From contig NZ_JAHCMB010000148.1 of the NCBI RefSeq assembly GCF_019904155.1, positions 41,970 to 105,969 on the forward strand: 64,000 nt of DNA, read 5' to 3'. A program made the position numbers and the translations under genes. This stretch comes from Paenibacillus sinensis. Its GTDB lineage: Bacteria > Bacillota > Bacilli > Paenibacillales > Paenibacillaceae. The notes beneath the pieces are model-generated. The model was given only the letters and a program-made list of their open reading frames with translations, was not told the DNA's origin and did not search any database. Below, one piece after another: positions 43,384 through 50,846 of this stretch (within the stretch, counting starts at the first letter, position 1; each line of letters begins with the position of its first letter).

Positions 43384-46041
43384 TTACTGGGCCACGGGCG
43401 CTCCATCGGCTGCACCCGTTACATTCTGGGTGTCGGTTTCAGGAGCGGTCACACCGCCCGCCGGAGCCCCGTCAGCGGGATTGGCAGCAGGTGACGGAGA
43501 CGGCGTGGTCGTAACCGGAAGCTGCTCCCCTCCCTGGCTGCCATTGCTATTGCCGTTGTTGCTGTTGCCATTTCCGTTTCCATTGCCATTACTGCTACCA
43601 TTCCCATTTGCGTTGCCATTTCCATTGCCCTCGACGTTCCCGCCGCCATTCCCGTTGCCGTTGTTCGACCCGCTGCCATTGTCGCTGCCAGGAGCGCTCT
43701 GCTCCGGACCGCCTCCCGTGCCTTGATCAGGCGATGGAGTTGGCTCCTCGGATGGTGACGGAGAAGGTGAAGGCTCAACCGACGGCTCTGTCCCTTCAAT
43801 CAGAACGGAAACGGTGTTGGAAGGATCGCTCTCCGTCCCTGTGTCAGGATCATAGACCGTTACATAGTACTCATAGGTCAATCCCGCCATCGCGCCGATG
43901 TCGGCCGCATTCGGTGACAGTGTGCTGACAAGCTGGGTGAAGTCTGCCTCCGACGTTTCTTTCCGGTACACGCGGTATTCTTTGCCGTCTCCCGTAACCG
44001 GATTCCAGGACAGATTAACGGTGCCGGTCGAAGCGTCATAGGCTCCAGTCAGCCCAGTTACCGCCAGAACCTGTTCGGGAGCCTGTTCGCTTGGCTTTGG
44101 AATATTCAGATTATCCGGTTTCGGGAAAGATTTCTCCGGATAATTCTTCACAACCTCGCCCATAACCTTGCCCCAGAACGCCGCGGCCAGCGGACTGCTG
44201 TTCTTCAGCAAATGCTTGCGGTCGGGATTGTCATAGCCCATCCAGACTGCTGCGGTAAGCTCCGGCGTATAGCCGACGAACCAGACGTCGCGGTTGGAGC
44301 TCACGCCGCTGTATCCGCTTTGGGTCGTACCCGTCTTGCCTGCAACCGGACGGTCGATTTTGGCTTTCTTGCCCGTACCGCTCTGCACGACCTGCTGCAT
44401 CATTTCGGTCATCTGGTAAGCGGTGCTCTCCTTCATGACCCGCTCGGCGGTCGTGTTGGCTTTGTAGGCCGTTTCACCCGTGCTGTCCGCAATCGACTTG
44501 ATCGCATAAGCCTGCCGCTCCTCACCGCCTGTTGCAAAGGCTGTATAGGCTTGAGCCATCTCAAGCGTGTTTGTTCCCTTCTCCATGCCGCCAAGCGCAA
44601 GTGAAAGGTTGCGGTCATTGTCGCCTACGCCGATTCCAAGCTTCTTGGCGAAATCATAGCCGGTTCCAACCCCGATCTGGCTCAGCAGCCATACAGCCGG
44701 AATATTCTCGGACTTCGTCAGCGCCTCGCTCATGCTGATGGTGTTCGAATACCCGTGAAGGTTGGTCGGACAGTAATCGCCGAAGCACTGCTTCGCGTTG
44801 CTGATCTGGGAGTCCATCGAGAACTTGCCGGACTCAATCGCTGGCGCATAGGACACGATCGGCTTGATCGATGATCCCGGCGAGCGGCGGCTGTCATTCA
44901 CGCGGCTGAAGCCCTTCTTCTCATAGTTGCGTCCGCCCATCAGCGCCACAATACCGCCGGTTTCCTGGTTAATGATAACCATGGAGCCTTGAACCGGCTC
45001 GTCATCAACGCTCTTCTCGAAATTGTCAGCGTCGGCAAAAGCGTTCTCGACCGTCGTCTGGGCGTCCTTATCCATCGTGGTATAGATTTTGTAACCGCCT
45101 ATATTCAGATCGTCTTCAGTCAGTCCATACTTGTTCTCGGCTTCGTCGATAACGTAGTCGATGAACGCCTGATACTTCTGCTTCGTGGCCGGCGGCTTAT
45201 AGTTATAATTAATCACCTTCGCCTGATTCATTTCTTCCTGCGTAATGTAGCCCTGTTCATTCATCAGCTGGAGCACAACTCCGCGCCGCTCTTTGGAGAG
45301 CTCGGGATTGCGCAGCGGATTATAGCGGGAAGGTCCCTTCGGCATAGCCGCAAGCGTGGCGATCTGCCATAGCTTCAGCTGATTCAGGTCGCTAACCCCG
45401 AAATAATGCACGGAAGCAGCCTTGATTCCATAAATCGTGCCTCCGAAGTTGATCCGGTTCAAATACAGCGTAATGATTTCATCCTTCGTCTTGTGTCGCT
45501 CAAGCGCCATCGCAATCGACATTTCCGTCGCTTTGCGGAAGAAGGTTTTGTCCCGGGTCAAAAAGATGTTCTTGGCGAGCTGCTGTGTAATGGTACTGCC
45601 GCCTTCCACCATGCTGCGCGCAACGACGTCCTTGACCGCCGCGCGGCCGATCGACCACAGGTCGACCCCCTGGTGCTCGTAGAAACGTCTATCCTCGGTT
45701 GCTACGAATGCATCCTTGATGATTTGGGGGATCTTGTCGCTCTCGACCGGATCGCTCTTCTCCAGAGCCAGCTCGGCAATTTGATTCGCATTCCGGTCAT
45801 AAATCTTCGTGGTCGGATTGACTGTCAGCTTGCCTTCATTTTCGGTCAGAAGCTTTTCTCCGTTAATAGTTACAAACAAATAGCCTCCTAGCGCACAAAA
45901 AATAGCTAATGCTGCAGTGAAAAACAATGTCCAAAGTACCTTTTTTCTGCTAAGCTTTCTCTTCTTCTTTGGTTTTGGCGGTTCTCCCCCTCCTCCGGAC
46001 TTCCGGTGACGGTTCGACCGCAAAATTTCGTCGTTCGACAT
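43384..46041 (-). CDS. Class A penicillin-binding protein (PBP1A type) with FnIII and Asn/Gly-rich tail
   Basis: Bifunctional peptidoglycan synthase in the membrane, 885 residues. A basic cytosolic tail (KPKKKRKLSRKKVLW), one transmembrane helix (about 37-60), glycosyltransferase 51 domain (EDRRFYEHQGVD with the catalytic Glu, GGSTITQQLAKN), and a transpeptidase domain with SPGSSIKP (SxxK), SEN and GKTGTTQ. Then a fibronectin type III domain (about 685-780, LTGAYDASTGTVNLSWNPVT) and a C-terminal low-complexity tail, first Pro/Ser-Glu (PSPSPSPSEEPTPSP), then Asn/Gly repeats. The start at 46041 is fixed by CAGGAGG. The long tail is not part of the enzymatic core and may span or bind the wall. 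Confidence 0.95.
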   Translation of the reverse strand: MSNDEILRSNRHRKSGGGGEPPKPKKKRKLSRKKVLWTLFFTAALAIFCALGGYLFVTINGEKLLTENEGKLTVNPTTKIYDRNANQIAELALEKSDPVESDKIPQIIKDAFVATEDRRFYEHQGVDLWSIGRAAVKDVVARSMVEGGSTITQQLAKNIFLTRDKTFFRKATEMSIAMALERHKTKDEIITLYLNRINFGGTIYGIKAASVHYFGVSDLNQLKLWQIATLAAMPKGPSRYNPLRNPELSKERRGVVLQLMNEQGYITQEEMNQAKVINYNYKPPATKQKYQAFIDYVIDEAENKYGLTEDDLNIGGYKIYTTMDKDAQTTVENAFADADNFEKSVDDEPVQGSMVIINQETGGIVALMGGRNYEKKGFSRVNDSRRSPGSSIKPIVSYAPAIESGKFSMDSQISNAKQCFGDYCPTNLHGYSNTISMSEALTKSENIPAVWLLSQIGVGTGYDFAKKLGIGVGDNDRNLSLALGGMEKGTNTLEMAQAYTAFATGGEERQAYAIKSIADSTGETAYKANTTAERVMKESTAYQMTEMMQQVVQSGTGKKAKIDRPVAGKTGTTQSGYSGVSSNRDVWFVGYTPELTAAVWMGYDNPDRKHLLKNSSPLAAAFWGKVMGEVVKNYPEKSFPKPDNLNIPKPSEQAPEQVLAVTGLTGAYDASTGTVNLSWNPVTGDGKEYRVYRKETSEADFTQLVSTLSPNAADIGAMAGLTYEYYVTVYDPDTGTESDPSNTVSVLIEGTEPSVEPSPSPSPSEEPTPSPDQGTGGGPEQSAPGSDNGSGSNNGNGNGGGNVEGNGNGNANGNGSSNGNGNGNGNSNNGNSNGSQGGEQLPVTTTPSPSPAANPADGAPAGGVTAPETDTQNVTGAADGAPVAQ

Positions 46042-46158
46042 ACTGCCTCCTGACTCCCCAATTGGCCATGCCATTGGCAAGGCCCTCTTTTTTTCTCTTG
46101 TTTCTATGCGTCTGCGGGGACCGCTATTTGTAATATGGGCAGAAATATCATTTCAATG

Positions 46159-46184
46159 AAAAGAACAACCTTGTTCAGGTTGCT
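46159..46184 (-). terminator. Terminator of hfq
   Basis: AGCAACCT GAAC AAGGTTGTT with TTTT on the minus strand, about 70 bases after the hfq stop. Confidence 0.75.
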
Positions 46185-46255
46185 CTCCCATGCCCTTCTA
46201 TTCAAACGTTCCTCAAGCGAAAAGGTTTCGTTAACCAACTCCCGTTGCCGGGTAA

Positions 46256-46498
46256 TTATTCTTCTGCCCCGCCGCTGTCCTGCATCAAAGATACGCTGCG
46301 CTGCGGCGTAAAGGTCGAGATCGCATGCTTGTACACCATCTGTTGACGGCCGTCGCTGTCGATCACGATTGTAAAATTGTCAAAGGCTTTAATGATCCCG
46401 CGGATCTGGAACCCGTTGGTCAAATATACAGTAGCAGGGATATTTTCTTTGCGAAGTTGGTTCAAGAACGTATCTTGGATGTTAATGGACTTGTTCAT
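46256..46498 (-). CDS. hfq: RNA chaperone Hfq
   Basis: Hexameric Sm-like protein binding sRNAs and mRNAs. 80 residues. Sm1 [20 protein letters not shown] and [11 protein letters not shown]; Sm2 [14 protein letters not shown], with the conserved YKHA RNA-binding motif. ATG at 46496-46498 with GGGGGT 7 bases upstream. In Bacillus it follows miaA directly, but here 2.6 kb of plus-strand and other genes lie between. Confidence 0.96.
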   Translation of the reverse strand: MNKSINIQDTFLNQLRKENIPATVYLTNGFQIRGIIKAFDNFTIVIDSDGRQQMVYKHAISTFTPQRSVSLMQDSGGAEE

Positions 46499-46570
46499 AT
46501 GCCGTACCCCCAATGGTTCAATTAGATTGTTCAGAAAGTATATTCAACACCTGTGTGAAACTTTCCTGCT

Positions 46571-46576
46571 ATTATA
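46571..46576 (-). promoter_or_regulatory. -10 box, probable hfq promoter
   Basis: Perfect TATAAT on the minus strand, about 75 bases before the hfq start; -35 not clear. The rest of 46580-46816 shows no gene. Confidence 0.4.
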
Positions 46577-46816
46577 TCACGTATTCTACAACAAGGAAAA
46601 CACGCTTTAAGAGCGTGTAATTGAAGACAAGAATATAAATTTGATAATGAGATTGTTCCGGTACTTATTTGTATGTATTAGCCCCGTATCTCCTCCATCT
46701 CTATCCAGTTCCAACTCCCACTAGCTCAGCTAAAAATCTCAGGTTACCAGTCTACTGCCAATACTACCCTTTTACCCTGCCGGTCGTCAAACGGATCAGA
46801 CAAGCCGTCTGCTCCA

Positions 46817-47065
46817 TTATCTGCGTTTCCAGGTCGGCTGATGTTCTTCACGTTCCCATCCCTCCAAAATAACGGCGGTTTCCGGCGGATTTCCGGGCCT
46901 CCAGGCGATATAATGCTCGTCAGCCAGTTCCTGAAGCGCAGCCCTGATCTGAACGGAGCGGCGGCTGGATTTGCGAATGAGCTGCCTCATTGGCGGAAGC
47001 ACACCAAAATGCTGGCGGTGGAAATACATGATCCTCAGGATCTTGCGGGCATTATCCGACAGCAT
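46817..47065 (-). CDS. Small winged-helix (LexA-N-like) protein
   Basis: 82 residues: LSDNARKILRIMYFHRQHFGV, LPPMRQLIRKSSRRSVQIRAAL and QELADEHYIAWRPG give a three-helix winged DNA-binding domain like the LexA N-terminus, and nothing more. The first ATG (47063-47065) has AGGAGG 17 bases upstream. Closer to that site is another ATG (47070-47072) that opens a six-codon frame (MRHAVG) ending across the start, so translation may be coupled. No ligand domain. Role unknown. Confidence 0.65.
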   Translation of the reverse strand: MLSDNARKILRIMYFHRQHFGVLPPMRQLIRKSSRRSVQIRAALQELADEHYIAWRPGNPPETAVILEGWEREEHQPTWKRR

Positions 47066-47332
47066 GTCTCATAGGTGACAGCCTCCTGATCTCCACAACC
47101 TTCCGGCCTGCTCGCATATGCATAACACCCCCGACACAGGAACGTTTGTTTGTATTATATGCGAACTGACCTTCTTTATTCAATGGGAATTTATCCTCCC
47201 AAATTAACCCCGGGCTGTATTAATAATCTTGCTCTTCTTCCGCCAGACCATCATAATCGATAATTATTTATTGTAATTCGATAAATCATCTGCTATTATC
47301 AATTCACCAACCCTTATGTGAGGTGCATTTTT

Positions 47333-47806
47333 ATGAAACAGGAGTCAGTCTTTTTAAAAATGGCTGTGTTTCTTATGGGAATTCCGATTCTTGCGTTATG
47401 TGTATTTGGATTGCCTTCCATATTAAAGGAAGCAGCAGAACATTTTCCGGCCAACTGGCTCTACCCTTTAATATCGATAATGTATGCGTCAGCGATTCCC
47501 TTCTTCATCGCATTGATTCAGGCCCTTCGACTATTAAGCTATATTGACAAGAACAACGCCTTCTCGGAATTATCCGTAACCGCATTAAAGAATATCAAAT
47601 TCTGTGCTGTCACAATCAGTGTCTTGTATACGGCTGGCATGCCGTTCTTCTATCTCATAGCAGAGAAAGATGACGCTCCGGGTCTCATAGTCCTCGGATT
47701 GGTCATTATTTTTGCATCCGTTGTGATCGCGGTCTTTGCTGCCGTTCTTCAGAAGCTCCTAAACAATGCCATCGATATAAAATCGGAAAATGAGTTAACG
47801 GTCTGA
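47333..47806 (+). CDS. DUF2975-type membrane protein
   Basis: 157 residues with four predicted transmembrane helices (about 8-27, 43-63, 87-110, 118-142). Family identified by layout and by the downstream partner: DUF2975 proteins are regularly followed by a small YozG-type XRE regulator, as here (10 bases to the next start). Often related to regulator-membrane sensor pairs, function unknown. GTGAGGTG lies upstream of the ATG at 47333. Confidence 0.8.
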   Translation: MKQESVFLKMAVFLMGIPILALCVFGLPSILKEAAEHFPANWLYPLISIMYASAIPFFIALIQALRLLSYIDKNNAFSELSVTALKNIKFCAVTISVLYTAGMPFFYLIAEKDDAPGLIVLGLVIIFASVVIAVFAAVLQKLLNNAIDIKSENELTV

Positions 47807-47816
47807 GGTGAAGACA

Positions 47817-48035
47817 ATGGCGATTATCATCAATATTGACGTGATGCTGGCGAAAAGAAAAATGAGCGTGACCGAGCTGTCGGACCGGGTAGGAATCACT
47901 ATGGCCAATCTTTCGATTCTGAAAAACGGAAAGGCAAAGGCGATTCGAATATCCACTTTGGAGGCAATATGCAAGGCTTTAGACTGCCAACCCGGCGATC
48001 TTTTGGAGTACCGAAGTGATGAAGACACTCTTTAA
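47817..48035 (+). CDS. YozG-like XRE/Cro regulator
   Basis: 72 residues, a single helix-turn-helix: LAKRKMSVTELSDRVGITMANLSILKNGKAKAIRISTLEAIC, read in overlapping parts, then LDCQPGDLLEYRSDE. The ATG at 47817 has AGGTG 6 bases upstream; GTG at 47808 is inside it. Likely controls the operon with the DUF2975 protein upstream. Confidence 0.88.
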   Translation: MAIIINIDVMLAKRKMSVTELSDRVGITMANLSILKNGKAKAIRISTLEAICKALDCQPGDLLEYRSDEDTL

Positions 48036-48077
48036 TCAGGATCTGCGCATTTGCAGAAATGTCCTGGGGAGCATAAA

Positions 48078-48869
48078 ATGAAAGCATTCATACAATTGAT
48101 TCGTTTTGGCCGTGAGCAGGCCTTGTCCTGTTTGTTTCCGGTCGTTATTTTCACCTCATTGGCGATCACTCAGCATCTGCCGCTTCCCTTCCTGCCTCGG
48201 TATGACTGGCTGCTGATTATCTGCCTTCTGATGCAGTGGCTAATGGTGCATTCCGGGCTAGAAACAAGAGATGAACTAAAGGTTATTACCATGTTCCATC
48301 TTATTGGACTTGCTCTGGAGCTGTTCAAAGTACATATGGGCTCCTGGTCTTATCCGGGGGAAGGGTATTTCAAAATATTTGGAGTACCTCTCTACAGCGG
48401 ATTTATGTATGCGAGCGTAGCAAGTTATTTGTGCCAGGCATGGAGGCGGTTTGAGGTCGAACTGGTCAAGTGGCCGCCGTTATGGGTCGTTGTACCTCTT
48501 GCAGCAATGATCTATTTGAACTTCTTCACCCATCATTATTGGATTGACGTTCGTTGGTGGTTATCCGGACTTGTATTGATCGTCTTTGGGCAATCATGGG
48601 TCACCTACAAAGTGGGTGGAATTCGTTACCGTATGCCGCTTGCCCTTTCTTTTGGACTGATCGGATTCTTTATATGGATCGCTGAAAATATCGCAACTTT
48701 CTTTGGAGCCTGGCAATATCCGAACCAAACCGAAGCATGGAGTCTCGTTCATCTGGGCAAGGTGAGTTCATGGTTACTATTGGTGATTGTCAGTTTTCTT
48801 ATTGTAGCGACGTTAAAGCAGGTAAAGGGAAAAATTCCGCCAGGATCGGATTCCAAATCTCTCTTATAA
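48078..48869 (+). CDS. DUF817 integral membrane protein
   Basis: 263 residues with seven or so transmembrane helices. Motifs GLALELFKVHMGSWSYPGEG, YSGFMYASVASYLCQAWR and WIAENIATFFGAWQYPNQ match the DUF817 family. Function not known. ATG with GGGGAG upstream, 42 bases after the XRE gene. The last gene-sized member of the plus-strand cassette between hfq and miaA. Confidence 0.85.
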   Translation: MKAFIQLIRFGREQALSCLFPVVIFTSLAITQHLPLPFLPRYDWLLIICLLMQWLMVHSGLETRDELKVITMFHLIGLALELFKVHMGSWSYPGEGYFKIFGVPLYSGFMYASVASYLCQAWRRFEVELVKWPPLWVVVPLAAMIYLNFFTHHYWIDVRWWLSGLVLIVFGQSWVTYKVGGIRYRMPLALSFGLIGFFIWIAENIATFFGAWQYPNQTEAWSLVHLGKVSSWLLLVIVSFLIVATLKQVKGKIPPGSDSKSLL

Positions 48870-48885
48870 AGGTTGGATTGATCGT

Positions 48886-49026
48886 ATGTCATTCAAAAAA
48901 GTGAATTTGTTTGTTCCAAAGGACTCCGGAATCGGATGGACTCTTAATATACGCCATCCTCTCACTTGGTTCGTTCTCGCTGCTCTGTTTGTAATCGCGG
49001 TGATATGTTCCTTTTATATCAAGTAA
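48886..49026 (+). CDS. 46-residue membrane protein with DUF5808-like motif
   Basis: Reads MSFKKVNLFVPKDSGIGWTL then NIRHPLTWFVLAALFVIAVI and CSFYIK. VPK-x-GIGWTLN-x-HP is the C-terminal signature of DUF5808; here it is followed by a single hydrophobic helix. The upstream half of the DUF5808 motif is missing, so this is either a short stand-alone version or a 5'-truncated copy. A GG-rich site (AAAGGTTGGATTG) precedes the ATG. Confidence 0.65.
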   Translation: MSFKKVNLFVPKDSGIGWTLNIRHPLTWFVLAALFVIAVICSFYIK

Positions 49027-49033
49027 TCGGAGA

Positions 49034-49080
49034 AAATAAAGCGCCCCGCCAACCAATCAAGGTTAGCGGGGCGTATTTAT
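49034..49080. terminator. Bidirectional terminator between the plus cassette and miaA
   Basis: GCCCCGC(C/T)AACC arms with a 6-base loop form a 12-bp stem, with AT-rich tails on both sides. Serves the DUF5808-like gene (+) and miaA (-). Confidence 0.85.
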
Positions 49081-49085
49081 ACGGT

Positions 49086-50033
49086 TTATCCCAGTGAAGC
49101 TGCTATTATGGACCGGATCATGGTAAAATTCCCGGAAAAATCGGTCCCTTCGCCAACGTCGACCCAGTGAATATCCTTCATGTGGCGGAACCAGGAGAGC
49201 TGTCTTTTGGCAAAGCGCCGGGTATCCCTCTTAAGCAGCGTTACCGATTCGTCATAGGTCATTTCGCCTGCGAGATAGGCGGCGATCTCTTTGTAGCCCA
49301 GTCCCTGCATGGATACGAGGCTCCTGCCGCAGCCGCGTTCCAAGAGAGCCTTCACCTCGTCAACAAGTCCGTCCGCCAGCATTTCGTCGATACGCTCTTC
49401 GATTCGCCGATACAGCAATTGACGGTCCATGCTCAAACCGATCAGGCAGAGGTCATAGGGCGACTCCGGCTTGACGGCTGCCGGAGACTGGGAGAGCGGG
49501 GTATTCGTCTGCCGGAAAATTTCAAGCGCCCGGATAATCCGCCGGCGGTCATTCGGATGAAGCCTCGCGGCGCTCTCCGGATCGACCTCCGCCAGCCTTG
49601 CGTGCAGCGCAAGCGCACCGTACTCATCGGCGTACCGGTCCATTTCGCTGCGGAACGCCTCATCCGCCACCGCCTCCGAGAAACGGAAGCCGTAGCAGAG
49701 CGATTCGATGTACAGGCCCGTTCCGCCTACAATGAACGGCAGCTTCCCTCTTCCGCTGATTTCACTGATCAGCCTGCGTCCTTCAGACTGAAATTCGGCA
49801 ACCGAATACGGCTCCCTCGGGTCCAGTACATCGATCAGATGATGAGGAATCCCCTCCATCTCCTCCTGCCTGATCTTGGCCGTGCCGATATCCATCCCGC
49901 GGTACACCTGCATGGAATCTCCGGAGATGATTTCGGCATTGAGTGCGGAGGCAAGGCTGAGGCTGAGCCGCGTCTTGCCGACAGCGGTCGGACCCAACAG
50001 CACAAGCAGCCTCGGTTTAGCTTCGGTTGTCAA
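49086..50033 (-). CDS. miaA: tRNA dimethylallyltransferase
   Basis: Adds a dimethylallyl group to A37 of tRNAs reading UNN codons. 315 residues. P-loop LLGPTAVGKTRLSLSLA, DSMQVYRGMDIGTAKI, DPREPYSVAEFQ, VGGTGLYIESL and RRIIRALEIF are family motifs. Start is a TTG (50031-50033) with GGGGTG 7 bases upstream, overlapping the methyltransferase gene by 17 bases. Usually followed by hfq. Confidence 0.96.
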   Translation of the reverse strand: MTTEAKPRLLVLLGPTAVGKTRLSLSLASALNAEIISGDSMQVYRGMDIGTAKIRQEEMEGIPHHLIDVLDPREPYSVAEFQSEGRRLISEISGRGKLPFIVGGTGLYIESLCYGFRFSEAVADEAFRSEMDRYADEYGALALHARLAEVDPESAARLHPNDRRRIIRALEIFRQTNTPLSQSPAAVKPESPYDLCLIGLSMDRQLLYRRIEERIDEMLADGLVDEVKALLERGCGRSLVSMQGLGYKEIAAYLAGEMTYDESVTLLKRDTRRFAKRQLSWFRHMKDIHWVDVGEGTDFSGNFTMIRSIIAASLG

Positions 50034-50802
50034 TGACGATCACCCCATACGATGTTTTATTGCCTTGCCGAAGCTGCTCATGAAAGCCGAGCCGGTTGAA
50101 TTCGCCGCTGCCCCGTTTCTCCTTCAGCACGACAGACTTGCGGGCGACCCGCAGCGCCTCGGCCACGCTTCCCTCTGAAAGCGCGGAGCTGTCGGCAAAG
50201 GAACGCAGGGGCGAGATCGCTGCGGAATCATGCAGCGGCTCCCGGAACATCGGGTCAAAATAGACGATGTCGACGCTCCGGTCGGGGAGACTGCGCAAAT
50301 AATCCAGATGGCCGCTGTTCACAACCTTAATCCGTCGTAAAGCGGAATCGACCTCGGGAAGACCGGAATCGTAGCTAGCCATGCCTTCGGTCAGCAATGC
50401 ATACAAGGGGAGCGAGCTTTCAAGTGCGGTCACGCTTGTCTCCTTGCCGCCGGAGACCGCTAGCACCAGTGAATCAGCGCCAAGACCCGCTGTACAGTCC
50501 AGCACGCTGTCACCCCGAGCCATCCCGGCCGCAGCCGCCAGCGGATCAGTCTCTCCCTTTATAACTCTCTTAGCCCGGACAAACCCCATGCTGGGATGGA
50601 AATGAAGCGGGGCCTTCCCGCTGCGCAGCAGCCGGACTTCCTGATGAAGGACGATGAGCAGATCATCGTAATGGTACTCCTCGAGAAGCTTCGCAACGGA
50701 AGCGCTGCCGCGCGGAGCGTAAGGGACGCCAAGACGCCCGGCTAAAGCACGGGCGCGCTCGGCAACCTCCGGTTTCGGGCGTTCGCCCGTCGAAATAATC
50801 AT
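50017..50802 (-). CDS. RsmJ-like SAM-dependent methyltransferase
   Basis: 261 residues, conserved next to miaA in Paenibacillaceae-type genomes (my recollection). VLDCTAGLGADSLVLA is the SAM motif I, VTALESSLPLYALL motif II, IVYFDPMF the catalytic-type DPxF motif as in RsmJ. HFHPSMGFVRAKRV is the conserved N-terminal element. Target, probably 16S rRNA, is inferred. Start ATG at 50800-50802 with GGAGGT upstream. Confidence 0.85.
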   Translation of the reverse strand: MIISTGERPKPEVAERARALAGRLGVPYAPRGSASVAKLLEEYHYDDLLIVLHQEVRLLRSGKAPLHFHPSMGFVRAKRVIKGETDPLAAAAGMARGDSVLDCTAGLGADSLVLAVSGGKETSVTALESSLPLYALLTEGMASYDSGLPEVDSALRRIKVVNSGHLDYLRSLPDRSVDIVYFDPMFREPLHDSAAISPLRSFADSSALSEGSVAEALRVARKSVVLKEKRGSGEFNRLGFHEQLRQGNKTSYGVIVIDNRS

Positions 50803-50846
50803 GGTACCTCCGTTATCAAGCAAATGCGCCTGTTGTTAATATGATG

